A DNA stretch of 60,566 bases, taken from the NCBI GenBank assembly GCA_016178055.1, contig JACOUC010000001.1, positions 1 through 60,566 on the forward strand, in the 5' to 3' direction. The stretch is from Chlamydiota bacterium. Its GTDB lineage: Bacteria; Auribacterota; JACPWU01. Shown here piece by piece: positions 9,355-17,862 of this stretch (its first letter is position 1; each line of letters starts with the position of its first letter). Below the pieces are notes generated by a model. That model made no database searches. It saw only the letters and a list, made by a program, of their open reading frames with translations, and had not been told where the DNA came from. The translations under genes and the position numbers were made by a program.

Positions 9355-10419
9355 TTAAACGCTCGCGACGTTCTTATTTTCGTTATGAGGAAAAATATGA
9401 ACAGCTGTAATTCCGACATAGACCCTTTTCCCAACTCGAAAATCGCTTTGTAAAGCAACTCCTTTAGGCACCTGTGCAGTCACAGAACAATTTCCTTCTA
9501 AATCAATTTTAAGTTCTTCAATGGCTCCAAGGAAACGTGTGGAATGGATAATTCCTGAGACTTCACTGGATTCCGGTTTTGAAGACACGTAAACATCGAT
9601 GGGACGAAATAGAATCGATGCCTTGGTTAAATGGGCAATTTTACTTGGAGCCAAAAATTTAAAAGGTCCCCACTCAACAATTCCGTTATGAACCGTTCCT
9701 TCGATGCGATTGGTTTCCCCTACAAAGGTGGCGACAAATTCTGTTGCCGGCTGGTTAAAAATTTTTTTCGGCGGGGCATCCTGTTCAATCGTTCCATGAT
9801 TAACAACCAGTACTCGATCAGAAAGTTCAAAGGCCTCATCTTGATCATGGGTGACAAGAAGGGTTGTGAGGCCAATTTGATCATGTAATTTTCTTAACCA
9901 CGCCCGTAGTGCTTTTCGGAGTCTTGCATCTAGCGCTCCAAAAGGCTCATCCAATAAAAGAAGTTTGGGTTCAGGAGCCAAGGCTCGAGCCAACGCAACT
10001 CGCTGACGTTGGCCTCCCGACAGTTGTGAGGGCATCCTTTTTTCAAATCCCTGCAAGCCAATAAGCGAAAGAAGGTGTTTTGCTTTTTCTGTTCGATCCT
10101 TGTGAGAAACCTTACGAACTCTAAGTCCAAAAGCAATGTTGTCGACGAGGCTCATATGCCTGAACAGTGCGTAATGTTGAAAGACAAAACCTACTTTTCT
10201 GTCTTGAACAGGAATGCGAGTAACATTTTCTCCATTGATAATGACTTCTCCTTGAGTCGGAATTTCTAATCCCGCAAGACATCGCAAGATGGTTGATTTT
10301 CCAGATCCAGAGGGTCCTAAAAGGGTAACAAATTCACCATCCTTCACCGAAAATGAAACATCTCTTACTGCAGCAAAGTTATTAAATTTTTTCTGTAAAT
10401 TTTTGACTTCGATACTCAT
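9355..10419 (-). CDS. cysA: Sulfate/thiosulfate ABC importer ATPase
   Basis: It powers sulfate uptake with CysT, CysW and Sbp encoded directly upstream. The ABC signatures are GPSGSGKST (Walker A), LSGGQRQRVALARA and LLLDEPFGALD (Walker B), followed by a C-terminal TOBE-like domain. ATG 10419 is chosen because the protein then begins MSIEVKNL, as in CysA homologues. A GGTGGTGGG purine run precedes it directly. That run is one arm of the inverted repeat 10418-10562 and could be masked by base pairing. Confidence 0.93.
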   Translation of the reverse strand: MSIEVKNLQKKFNNFAAVRDVSFSVKDGEFVTLLGPSGSGKSTILRCLAGLEIPTQGEVIINGENVTRIPVQDRKVGFVFQHYALFRHMSLVDNIAFGLRVRKVSHKDRTEKAKHLLSLIGLQGFEKRMPSQLSGGQRQRVALARALAPEPKLLLLDEPFGALDARLRKALRAWLRKLHDQIGLTTLLVTHDQDEAFELSDRVLVVNHGTIEQDAPPKKIFNQPATEFVATFVGETNRIEGTVHNGIVEWGPFKFLAPSKIAHLTKASILFRPIDVYVSSKPESSEVSGIIHSTRFLGAIEELKIDLEGNCSVTAQVPKGVALQSDFRVGKRVYVGITAVHIFPHNENKNVASV

Positions 10420-10562
10420 CCCACCACCTCTGGAGCCTGCCAAAAGCAGGCTTGCCCTTTTCTTATTTTTAACATTTCATCACCACTCCCTATTTCTACT
10501 TCAAAGCCAAATTGTACTAATCGTCATCGGCTCCTCAAGGAGCCGACCAGAGGTGGTGGGAT
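10418..10562. repeat. Intergenic inverted repeat spanning the cysW-cysA gap
   Basis: Positions 10418-10433 (ATCCCACCACCTCTGG) and 10547-10562 are perfect 16-bp inverse complements. They run from the cysW stop codon to the cysA start codon. Read as cys-operon RNA (minus strand), the distal arm contains the cysA ribosome binding site and the first two bases of ATG. Inside lie two more hairpins: TCGGCTCCT/AGGAGCCGA (10527-10546) and GCCTGC/GCAGGC near 10434-10450. The element at 48999-49124 before purD has nearly the same arms. Confidence 0.75.
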
Positions 10563-11374
10563 CATTCTTTCCACCTCCGTCTCCATAACTCTAACAGGCC
10601 TCTTCCGATGAAGGAAAGAATAATCAGAAAAAGGGCGCATGCATAAGCCGCATCCATTTCGAAAGCAATATAACGATCATAGATATAGGTTGGTAAAGTC
10701 TGGGTCACTCCAAGAATATTTCCGGAAACGACCAGAATAGCCCCAAATTCTCCAAGGGCTCTTGCGTATGAAAGGGCAATGCCTTGTAAAATTCCCTCTC
10801 GCATATTAGGGAAGGTCACCCATCGAAACGTTTGCCATCGGGAAGCTCCTAAGGTATGAGCGGCGTTTTCAGAATCCATTCCCATTTCTTCTAAAAGCGG
10901 AATCATTTCTCGAATAATAAAAGGGAGCGTTACAAAGACTGTAGCGAGAACCATGCCAGGTCGTGCAAAAATAATTTTAATTCCCATTTCTCTTAAAAGG
11001 GGACCTAAAAGTCCTCGAGGGCCGTAGGTGATCATGAGTGCAAAAGCACCGATAGCGGCAGGAGCGGCAAAGGGTAAATCAACAAGTCCATTTAAAAATT
11101 TTTGTCCTAAAAACTTATCCCGAACAAGAACAAGCGAAGTCATGATTCCAAACGGGATTGTGATAACAAGAGAAGCAGCAACAACAACAGCAGTATTTTT
11201 TAAGGCCGCCAGCGCATAACGGGTTGTAATGGATGCAGTAAAGACTTTCCATCCGGATTCAAATACTTGCCATATTAAATAGATATTGGGAAATATGAGC
11301 AGAATTAAAAGATAGAGGAGCGTTATTAAAATAAGGATCCATTTTATTCCTTGGGTTTTAAAAAATCGTTTCAT
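10562..11374 (-). CDS. cysW: Sulfate ABC importer permease CysW
   Basis: This is a membrane permease of about six helices. The binding-protein-dependent transport signature is visible as EEMGMDSENAAHTLGASRWQ followed by GILQGIALSYARALGEFGAI, the EAA loop that contacts CysA. At 270 residues it is full length. Its start overlaps the cysT stop by four bases. Its partners are CysT, CysA and Sbp. Confidence 0.92.
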   Translation of the reverse strand: MKRFFKTQGIKWILILITLLYLLILLIFPNIYLIWQVFESGWKVFTASITTRYALAALKNTAVVVAASLVITIPFGIMTSLVLVRDKFLGQKFLNGLVDLPFAAPAAIGAFALMITYGPRGLLGPLLREMGIKIIFARPGMVLATVFVTLPFIIREMIPLLEEMGMDSENAAHTLGASRWQTFRWVTFPNMREGILQGIALSYARALGEFGAILVVSGNILGVTQTLPTYIYDRYIAFEMDAAYACALFLIILSFIGRGLLELWRRRWKE

Positions 11375-12207
11375 CGCTCATTTCTCCTTTCAGGGGGACT
11401 TTCTAAAAATCTGATCATCCACAGGAGAAGATATGAAATGCTTAGAACAACCACTGAAGCTGCAGAAGCTCCTTGCAAATCAAATTGTTCAATTCGGGAG
11501 AAAATATAAGTAGACGCAACTTCAGTTTGAAAGGGTTGCGTTCCTGCAACAAATACGACAACACCAAATTCACCCAGACAGCGGGCAAAGCTTACAACAG
11601 CCCCTGAAAGGATACCGGGTCGAATCGCAGGAAGAACGACCGATAAAAAAATTCTTAAATGGCCAGCTCCAAGTGTAACAGCGGCCTCTTCCTCTGCTAA
11701 ATCAATGGAGCGCAGCAAGGGTTCAACGGAACGAATCACAAAGGGAAGTGTTACAACCATGAAAGCAATATAAATGGAAGAAGGATGATAAAGAATATTC
11801 CATCCGTGATTTCCTAGCCAGGATCCAATCCATGATTTTGGACCCAGAATAGATGCCAAAGTTAATCCCGTAACCGAAGTTGGAATGGAAAAAGGAAGAT
11901 CGATCATGGAATCTAAAATTTTGTAACCGGGAAATCGAAATCGAACCAGGCAATAGGCTGCAAGGGTTCCTAGAATTATATTGAATAAAGTGACAGCTCC
12001 CGCTGCCATAAAGGTGAGTTTAAAGGCATCAAGAGCCTGACTTTCAGTGAGGGCTTGCCAAAGCGCTCCCGGCCCATTTTGAATAGCCTTGTAAAAGACC
12101 ATTCCTAAAGGCAGAGCAATAAATAATCCCAAATAAAGCATCACAAGGAAACGAGTGGTCAGTTTATAAAGTCCTCTTGAGGTCCGTTTTCCTTGTGAAG
12201 TCGCCAT
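11371..12207 (-). CDS. cysT: Sulfate ABC importer permease CysT
   Basis: This permease partner of CysW has the EAA loop DLAEEEAAVTLGAGHLR and a downstream GAVVSFARCLGEFGVVV. ATG 12207 is chosen because it overlaps the sbp stop as TAATG. An upstream ATG at 12246 would add 13 residues and overlap sbp by 40 bases. Hydrophobic segments support an inner-membrane protein. Confidence 0.9.
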   Translation of the reverse strand: MATSQGKRTSRGLYKLTTRFLVMLYLGLFIALPLGMVFYKAIQNGPGALWQALTESQALDAFKLTFMAAGAVTLFNIILGTLAAYCLVRFRFPGYKILDSMIDLPFSIPTSVTGLTLASILGPKSWIGSWLGNHGWNILYHPSSIYIAFMVVTLPFVIRSVEPLLRSIDLAEEEAAVTLGAGHLRIFLSVVLPAIRPGILSGAVVSFARCLGEFGVVVFVAGTQPFQTEVASTYIFSRIEQFDLQGASAASVVVLSISYLLLWMIRFLESPPERRNER

Positions 12208-13232
12208 TAAGATTTTTTTCTTTCGGTTTGGATTATTTTTGTCCATAGCGATCCAGGATTAAATAAATCAGTTTCTACTTTCGACCATCCCCCTAAAAAT
12301 CCAATATCAAAAGCCTGAGGAAGCAGGGGAAAACGAGAACGATATTCTTCTTCGATACGCGCATGAATGGACCTGAAACCCCATTCAGCAAGGATTTTCT
12401 GGGCTTCTTCTGATCGAAGAAACTCGAGGAATGTTTGCGCAATATCCTTGACACCATGTTGATCTGTATAAGTATCGACCACGGCAGCTGGATTCTCAAT
12501 GTAAATGGTGGAAGAGGGAATGACAAACTCAACGGACTTCCCTTGTTTGCGAAGCCAAAGCACCTCATTCTCATAGGTGAGTGCAATCTGTCCAACTCCT
12601 CTCTCAAAATCCTGAATGGATGCACGAGCACTCTCGCCAAATGTCACAACATTTCCATAAAGTGCTCTTAAAGCATTTTCAGCATCTGAGACATTGCCTC
12701 CTTGCTTCAAGATAGAACCATAAAGCGCCAAAATGTTCCAACGGGCTCCACCTGAAGTTTGAGGATTAGGAGTCAGAACCTTCACTCCAGCTTTGAGAAT
12801 ATCCGCCCAATCCTTGATATGAAAAGGGTTTCCAGGTTCGACTCTAAAAACTATCACTGATTTGGAAACAATTCCCTTGTTTTCAAGATTCCAATCATGA
12901 TGAATCAACCCTGCTTTTTCAATTAAGCGAACGTCGGGCTCCAAAGACAAATAAACGATATCCGCATCAAGCCCTAAAATCACGTTGCGTGCTTGAGCCC
13001 CTGAAGCGCCCCATGAAAATTGAAATTCAATTTCTTCACCTGGATGTTTCTCAGTCCATTTCTTAGAGAAGAGAGGAGCGATTTCCTTTTCTACCGCTTC
13101 TCCTGGAACTGAAAAACCCACGATAAAAAGTTTTCGTTTCTTAACATTCGTTTGATCTGAACGACCTAAAACTCTTATGCTTGTGATAAGTAGGATTGTT
13201 ATGCTTATAAAAATTAACACTCGATTCTTCAT
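12207..13232 (-). CDS. sbp: Sulfate/thiosulfate-binding protein
   Basis: This is the periplasmic substrate-binding component and the first gene of the sulfate import operon. An N-terminal signal segment (MKNRVLIFISITILLITSIRV) is followed by the mature domain with family motifs WGASGAQARNV, NPQTSGGARW and YENEVLW. At 341 residues it is normal length. The 374-base upstream gap must hold the operon promoter. Confidence 0.93.
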   Translation of the reverse strand: MKNRVLIFISITILLITSIRVLGRSDQTNVKKRKLFIVGFSVPGEAVEKEIAPLFSKKWTEKHPGEEIEFQFSWGASGAQARNVILGLDADIVYLSLEPDVRLIEKAGLIHHDWNLENKGIVSKSVIVFRVEPGNPFHIKDWADILKAGVKVLTPNPQTSGGARWNILALYGSILKQGGNVSDAENALRALYGNVVTFGESARASIQDFERGVGQIALTYENEVLWLRKQGKSVEFVIPSSTIYIENPAAVVDTYTDQHGVKDIAQTFLEFLRSEEAQKILAEWGFRSIHARIEEEYRSRFPLLPQAFDIGFLGGWSKVETDLFNPGSLWTKIIQTERKKS

Positions 13233-13521
13233 TAAAGTTTCCTCATTTTTAAAAAAAATTAAAAAGCGAACTGGTGATCACTTGGCATGACTGGGAGCAA
13301 CCCGGAAGAAACCCTTCATTCATTGGAAATGGGCATCTTAAGACAGGGAAGTCCCTATCTACAGATGCAGCTACAACAAAGCAGAGAAAGAGAAGATTTT
13401 TTAGAAAAAGCCCTGACGTCAGTTTTTGAAAAGGAATAACCAAGGTCGACACTTGTTGGCAATTGACTCATAGTACTGTCACTATCTCACGTCTTAAAAA
13501 AGAAGTCAAATATTTTTATCC

Positions 13522-13550
13522 TTGACGATTTTTAAATTCTTATTTAGATT
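13522..13550 (+). promoter_or_regulatory. Candidate fur promoter
   Basis: TTGACG (13522-13527) lies 17 bases from TAGATT (13545-13550), a fair sigma-70-type match. The start site would fall on the palindrome at 13559-13575, so Fur could repress its own gene. Confidence 0.45.
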
Positions 13551-13558
13551 ATATCCAA

Positions 13559-13575
13559 TTTAGATTAAATCTAAA
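13559..13575. promoter_or_regulatory. Fur/Per-like operator palindrome
   Basis: TTTAGATTAAATCTAAA is a 17-base palindrome around one central base, 31 bases before the fur ATG. A related half site, TTTAGATTATA, lies at 13543-13553. The size and A/T-rich inverted hexamers resemble Fur/PerR boxes. Confidence 0.6.
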
Positions 13576-13606
13576 CTAAATACAAATCGTTGTGGATGTG
13601 GAGCAC

Positions 13607-14053
13607 ATGAAAACAAAAGCTTTAAGTGTGAATCGTTTTAAATCTTTTCTTCAAGAGCGAAGTCTTAAGTTGACGCATGAGCGAAGATGTATTTTTGAAA
13701 AGGTATCTCGCTTGAAGGGTCATTTTAATGCGGATTCTCTTTATGAATCACTTAAAGAGGAGAAGGCACGGATTGCAAGGGGGACTGTTTATCGGACTCT
13801 TCCACTTCTTCTGGAGAGCGGGGTTATACAAAAATCCGTCGGAGAGGGGAAAAGAGAGTTTTTTGAAAGTCAGGCAGGACGCAAGCATCATGATCATCTC
13901 ATCTGTCTTCGATGTCACAAGGTGATTGAGTTTCATTCTGATGAAATTGAAAATCTTCAAGATACGATTTGTGCAAGATATGCTTTTGAAATGGTCTTTC
14001 ACGATCATCGAATGTATGGACATTGCGAGGATTGCCAGCTAAAAAAAGGCTAA
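13607..14053 (+). CDS. fur: Fur family metal-dependent repressor
   Basis: The protein has an N-terminal winged helix (LKLTHERRCIFEKVSRLKGHFNADSLYESL ... GTVYRTLPLLLESGVI). A dimerisation/metal domain follows with HHDHLICLRCHKVIEF and a C-terminal HCEDC. The CxxC pairs suggest a structural zinc. It heads a cluster with an outer-membrane-type protein, an FMN-binding protein and ApbE, so iron or peroxide response are both possible. ATG 13607 is used; GTG 13592 would add five residues. Confidence 0.88.
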   Translation: MKTKALSVNRFKSFLQERSLKLTHERRCIFEKVSRLKGHFNADSLYESLKEEKARIARGTVYRTLPLLLESGVIQKSVGEGKREFFESQAGRKHHDHLICLRCHKVIEFHSDEIENLQDTICARYAFEMVFHDHRMYGHCEDCQLKKG

Positions 14054-14065
14054 ATTTTTTTAAAA

Positions 14066-14092
14066 TTTAATTGAGATTTAGTCTCAATTAAA
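14066..14092. promoter_or_regulatory. Perfect palindrome between fur and the OMP-like gene
   Basis: TTTAATTGAGA and TCTCAATTAAA form 11-bp perfect arms around TTTAG. It may be a second Fur-type operator controlling the gene at 14144, or a weak terminator for fur. The symmetric TGAGA/TCTCA core differs from the 13559 site. Confidence 0.5.
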
Positions 14093-14143
14093 AGTTTTAA
14101 AATGAACGTTTAATAACTTTAAAAAAATGAAAAGGAGGTTTTT

Positions 14144-15028
14144 GTGAAGACGGGTTTTAAAAAGGGTCGGGCGCTCAGGTGTTGGAAAACAGGTTTATTG
14201 TTTTTATGCTTAGGGGGCATGGCTTTTTCGACGCCTTCCTATGCGCATGAAAGTATTTTTGCTTGGACTTATACGACGGATTTATTGCCCAAGGGAAGAT
14301 GGGAGATTGAACATTGGACAACGGCTCGTTTAGAGAAAGAGCATGGGACTTATCAAGTTTTTGATTTTAGAGAAGAATTTGAATATGGGGTTACAGATAA
14401 TTTTGGTGTGGCCCTCTATTTGAATCATCATGATGTGAATGCAAAAGAGAGCGTTCCTCAAGAAGATCCAAGTAATCCGGGACATCGTTTGCCGGGAAGC
14501 TATGAAACAGGAGGTGAGGATGTTCATGCGGATCATGATCCGGAGCTTTCTTTTAACTCTTATCATTTTGAGTCTGTCTCGGTGGAATTGATTTATCGGA
14601 TTTTAAGTCCTTATAAAGATCCATTGGGATTGGCTTTGTATTTAGAGCCTGAGTTTGGAGATGAAGAGACAGAGATAGAAGGGAAAATCCTTTTGCAAAA
14701 AGACTGGTTGGACGATCGGCTGATGTGGGCTCTTAATTTGAATGATGCGCTTGAATTTGAAAAAGCGGAGGAAGAAGGGGAATACGAACGGGACGGAATG
14801 TTTGAATGGTTTACAGGGCTTTCGTACCGCTTTATTTCAAACGGGTCCTTCGGTTTGGAATTTTGGAATCACCATGAGTTTAGAGATGCGACCGAGCATG
14901 AGCATTCCGCTTATTTTATAGGACCTACGCTTCACTACGGCGCTAAAAACTGGTGGGCCACTTTAGGTTTTTTACATCAGTTGCCTGTCGGTCAAGCCTT
15001 CTCAGAAGACAATAAAGAATGCCTATAG
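14144..15028 (+). CDS. DUF6662-like outer-membrane beta-barrel protein, C-terminus frameshifted
   Basis: The GTG start has a strong AAAAGGAGG six bases upstream. A signal peptide (about residues 1-34, ending PSYAHES) is followed by alternating beta-type segments rich in His, Asp and Glu. The frame ends early after SEDNKECL. The +1 frame continues through NAYSDGYIYGEEHEKYYIRL to a terminal KVGFNF and a TAG at 15096-15098. This is the amphipathic strand ending in Phe expected for an outer-membrane barrel. A one-base change near 15013-15020 is the simplest cause, either real or a sequence error. The location after fur suggests an iron-regulated surface role. The family assignment is tentative. 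Confidence 0.65.
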   Translation: MKTGFKKGRALRCWKTGLLFLCLGGMAFSTPSYAHESIFAWTYTTDLLPKGRWEIEHWTTARLEKEHGTYQVFDFREEFEYGVTDNFGVALYLNHHDVNAKESVPQEDPSNPGHRLPGSYETGGEDVHADHDPELSFNSYHFESVSVELIYRILSPYKDPLGLALYLEPEFGDEETEIEGKILLQKDWLDDRLMWALNLNDALEFEKAEEEGEYERDGMFEWFTGLSYRFISNGSFGLEFWNHHEFRDATEHEHSAYFIGPTLHYGAKNWWATLGFLHQLPVGQAFSEDNKECL

Positions 15029-15112
15029 TGATGGTTATATTTATGGTGAAGAGCATGAGAAGTATTACATTCGCTTGAAAGTGGGATTTAATTTTTAGTT
15101 TAAAAGAATGAT

Positions 15113-15184
15113 AATGAGCGTAGCATTAAAAATTTTGAATTTTAGTATGTCATTTTGATTTTTGGATTTTAAATTTAAAATAAG
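15113..15184. repeat. Single arm of the CAAAAAT heptamer repeat family
   Basis: The inverse complement reads as CCAAAAATCAAAATGACATA followed by CTAAAATTCAAAATT. It matches the right arm of the element at 55354-55486 almost base for base. No left arm is present here. Confidence 0.6.
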
Positions 15185-15189
15185 GTCTT

Positions 15190-15744
15190 ATGAGAAAAAT
15201 AAATATTTCAAAGAAAACTTTGCGATGGCTTACGGTTCCTGGCCTTGTGGTTGTTGTCAACAGCGCCTCCTACGCAGAAATTTATTTAACAATCGAACAG
15301 GCAAAGCAGGTCATTTTTCCAGATGAAACATTAACGAATATCTCGTTCGTTTTGACGGATGCCCAGTGTAAAGAAATACTAAAAAAAAGCGGGATATCTG
15401 TTAGACGAAAGGAAGTCAAAGCCTGGCGTACTTCGCAAGGTGATTATTTAATTGTGGATGAAGTTTTAGGAAAGCATGAATATATTACATATGCTGTGGG
15501 GATTAATTATGATGGAGGAGTTCGTCAAATCGAAATTATGGATTATAGAGAAACTTATGGTTATCAGATTAAAAATAAGGACTGGCGAGATCAATTTGTC
15601 GGGAAGAAAAGTAATGATCCTTTTAAGCTGAATCAGGATATTAAAAATATCAGCGGAGCAACGCTTTCTTGCCGTCATGTGGCAGATGGGGTGAAGCGTG
15701 TTTTGGCCTTATATGAACTCGTTCTTAGCAAACAACAGAATTAG
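15190..15744 (+). CDS. Exported FMN-binding domain protein
   Basis: A signal segment (residues 1-30, ending SASYAE) precedes an FMN-binding domain. The ISGATLS motif at residues 154-160 carries Thr158, the residue that ApbE-type enzymes link to FMN. The next gene is that enzyme, and it overlaps this one by 32 bases. The protein probably carries a covalent flavin outside the cytoplasm and passes electrons from the downstream membrane protein to an unknown acceptor; the electron path is inference. Confidence 0.82.
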   Translation: MRKINISKKTLRWLTVPGLVVVVNSASYAEIYLTIEQAKQVIFPDETLTNISFVLTDAQCKEILKKSGISVRRKEVKAWRTSQGDYLIVDEVLGKHEYITYAVGINYDGGVRQIEIMDYRETYGYQIKNKDWRDQFVGKKSNDPFKLNQDIKNISGATLSCRHVADGVKRVLALYELVLSKQQN

Positions 15745-16567
15745 AAGACTCCGACCTTTGCTCGGAACCTTTGTTGAGATCTCACTTTTGGAGCCTGAAT
15801 CTTTAAAGGCTCGGAAGGCTCTTGCTCTTGCTTTTAAAAAAATCGATCGCGTTCATCAGTTGATGAGTTTTCATGACAGAAAAAGTGATGTATCAAGATT
15901 AAACCGTCTTGCCTTTAAAAGGCCTATCAAAGTTAATTCCTGGACTTGTCAGGTGCTAAGAGAAGCCGTTCAGCTTTCTTTTATCACGAAAGGAGTTTTT
16001 GATTGCACCGTTGCACCCAAATTAGTTGAGTGGGAATATTTACCGCAAGTAAAATTAAAGACCTTCAATAAAGTAGGATCGTATAAGGATATTGAGTTTT
16101 TAAAAAATAAAAAAATTTATTTTAAATCTCCTCTCATGATCGATCTTGGCGGGATTGCGAAAGGTTTTGCGGTTGATCAAGCCGTAGCCCTTCTCCAAAA
16201 AAAAGGAATTAAATCAGGATCGGTGAATGCGGGCGGGGATTTAAAGATTTTTGGAAAAGCAAGTCAACCACTTTATATCCGGTCTCCAAAGCAATTATCC
16301 AAACTTATTTTTATCGGAGAAGTAAAAAATATTTCAGTAGCGACTTCTGCTCATTATTATTCAAGAAGAGAATTTAAAGGACGCGTAGTCACACCCATTG
16401 TGAACCCTTTTCGAGGGAGGGCCTGTTTGAAGCGCTGGAGCGTTTCTGTTTTTAATCATTCTTGCATGATCGCGGATGGATTGACAAAAGTAGTGATGTT
16501 GAAAGGGAAAGAGGCAAAACCTTATCTAGAGAAACTTAATGCACAAGCCCTGATGATTAAAAACTAA
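15713..16567 (+). CDS. apbE: FAD:protein FMN transferase
   Basis: It transfers FMN from FAD to Thr/Ser of target proteins such as the one encoded just upstream. Visible family motifs are RPLLGTFVEI near the N-terminus, FDCTVAPKL, MIDLGGIAKGFAVDQ, SVNAGGDLKIFG and VATSAHYYS. At about 284 residues it is slightly short but complete. ATG 15713 (MNSFLANN) is preferred to the GTG at 15698. No signal peptide is obvious. Confidence 0.87.
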   Translation: MNSFLANNRIRRLRPLLGTFVEISLLEPESLKARKALALAFKKIDRVHQLMSFHDRKSDVSRLNRLAFKRPIKVNSWTCQVLREAVQLSFITKGVFDCTVAPKLVEWEYLPQVKLKTFNKVGSYKDIEFLKNKKIYFKSPLMIDLGGIAKGFAVDQAVALLQKKGIKSGSVNAGGDLKIFGKASQPLYIRSPKQLSKLIFIGEVKNISVATSAHYYSRREFKGRVVTPIVNPFRGRACLKRWSVSVFNHSCMIADGLTKVVMLKGKEAKPYLEKLNAQALMIKN

Positions 16568-16571
16568 AGTT

Positions 16572-17015
16572 ATGAAAATACCTAAAATATATCGCCGCTC
16601 CCTTTACATCAGCATGAGCCTCCTTTTCCTAACGGGTCTTGTGGCGTGGATTGCTTATTTAGGTATCAGTCCAGAAACAGAAACGACCGGCCTGCTTTAT
16701 TTAATTCGATCGACCGGCTTAAAAATCCATGGGGGAATGGCCATGATTGTTTTAATTGTTCTGGGTGCCCTCATTCCAAATCATATTGTAAAATCATGGA
16801 AAATAAAAAAGAATAAGCCAAGCGGAACAATACTTGTTTCTGTACTTGTTGTTTTAATTCTAACAGGGTATTTCTTGTATTACTCTGATGAGGTCTTAAG
16901 AAATATTTCAAGTATGATTCATATTGCGCTGGGACTTCTCTTTCCTGTTTTTCTCGTTGGACATATTCTGAGCAGTCGTACTTATCGACATAAGAAGAAA
17001 AATCCTAGGATTTAA
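16572..17015 (+). CDS. Four-helix membrane protein with paired histidines (cytochrome b-like)
   Basis: Four predicted helices cover about residues 9-31, 50-73, 85-104 and 113-135. Histidines at 53, 71, 117 and 131 lie at helix ends in a spacing that could hold two b hemes, as in DUF4405-type proteins. It is the last gene of the FMN-binding/ApbE set. A role in passing quinol electrons to the flavoprotein is inferred from context. Confidence 0.6.
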   Translation: MKIPKIYRRSLYISMSLLFLTGLVAWIAYLGISPETETTGLLYLIRSTGLKIHGGMAMIVLIVLGALIPNHIVKSWKIKKNKPSGTILVSVLVVLILTGYFLYYSDEVLRNISSMIHIALGLLFPVFLVGHILSSRTYRHKKKNPRI

Positions 17016-17148
17016 TTTGAGTGGCTATCGTTAGTTAGAGAAATATCGTAAAAGATAACTCTGTTACTTTATTGTAAATTTTTTAAAAAATACTAGCTAT
17101 AGCTTTTTCAAATTGAATTTTAAACAAGTAAATGCTATTTTACTAGGT

Positions 17149-17862
17149 ATGACTAGTAATAATATGAAAATAGACCGATTGATCCGTGTGCAAAAGGACA
17201 TCTTGGATAGGGTGGCTGAGCAATATCCAGAACTCTATCTTGTTGGAGGTACAGCGATCAGTCTTCTATACCGTCATCGTGTTTCTGAAGATCTTGATTT
17301 CTTTTCTCAGGATTACACCCCAAAATTTCATAAAAAGATTGTTCAATTTGTTCGAAGGGAGACGGGATATACCTATACTTTGATTGAAGAAGAGACACGT
17401 AAAAACTATGTGAACATGGCTGTTTATGAATTTGAGGTAGGGCATGGACTGATTCTTAAGATTGATTTTGTACGTGACTTTACACCTTTACTTAAAGTCA
17501 GACAAGAAAGCGGCATTGCTTCAGTAGATGATGTCTACTACCGGAAAATTCTAGCAGTGATTGGATGGAAATCTAGCCAATCTATTGTTGGAAAAACATT
17601 GGCAGGGGGAAGACAAAAGACCAAAGATCTTTTTGATATTTTCTATTTGTCTAGCCAGGTTGAACATTTAAGTGAGTGGTTTCCAAAGTATTTTGATCAA
17701 GCCTCCTATGAAAGACTGGTGTCTTGGTATTTGGGGATTCAAAAACAAAAAACCGTCATGGAACTTTTAGATCTCGTGGATAGATGTGATACAAAAGCCA
17801 TTTTTAGACATCTGGATGAAGAAATCATTCATCAGCTGAATAGAAAGTATATTCAAATATGA
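17149..17862 (+). CDS. AbiEii/AbiGii-type nucleotidyltransferase (toxin-like)
   Basis: YLVGGTAISLLY and DLDFFS form the nucleotidyltransferase core (GG...S then D-x-D). A KTKDLFDIFYL motif near residue 170 is typical of AbiEii proteins. The following HTH gene overlaps by four bases (ATGA), so the pair probably acts as a toxin-antitoxin or defence module. The gene order (toxin first) is the reverse of classical abiEi-abiEii. The start is uncertain between TTG 17113, ATG 17149 and ATG 17164. Confidence 0.8.
   Translation: MTSNNMKIDRLIRVQKDILDRVAEQYPELYLVGGTAISLLYRHRVSEDLDFFSQDYTPKFHKKIVQFVRRETGYTYTLIEEETRKNYVNMAVYEFEVGHGLILKIDFVRDFTPLLKVRQESGIASVDDVYYRKILAVIGWKSSQSIVGKTLAGGRQKTKDLFDIFYLSSQVEHLSEWFPKYFDQASYERLVSWYLGIQKQKTVMELLDLVDRCDTKAIFRHLDEEIIHQLNRKYIQI

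Larger units (their letters stand above)
13233..13606. other. Divergent intergenic region between sbp and fur, leader of unknown nature
   Basis: This gap has promoters for both directions. On the sbp side there is a symmetric AGACAGGGA/TCCCTATCT segment at 13341-13360 and a GC-richer stretch (13265-13360) unlike its AT-rich surroundings. It could be a structured leader or an inserted remnant; it does not match a riboswitch that I recognise. A weak GTG-started 67-codon frame (13249-13452, minus) covers it but has no family resemblance. Confidence 0.4.

Noticed and set aside
13249-13452. 67-codon minus-strand gene upstream of sbp
   Set aside because: GTG start, no ribosome binding site, no recognisable family; kept only as an unexplained leader region.
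14066-14092. Rho-independent terminator of fur
   Set aside because: The stem is A/T-rich and lacks a clear T-run on the transcript side; an operator fits better.
17016-17112. A gene or RNA in the gap before the AbiEii-like gene
   Set aside because: Only short A/T palindromes are visible; none forms a convincing RNA or ORF.
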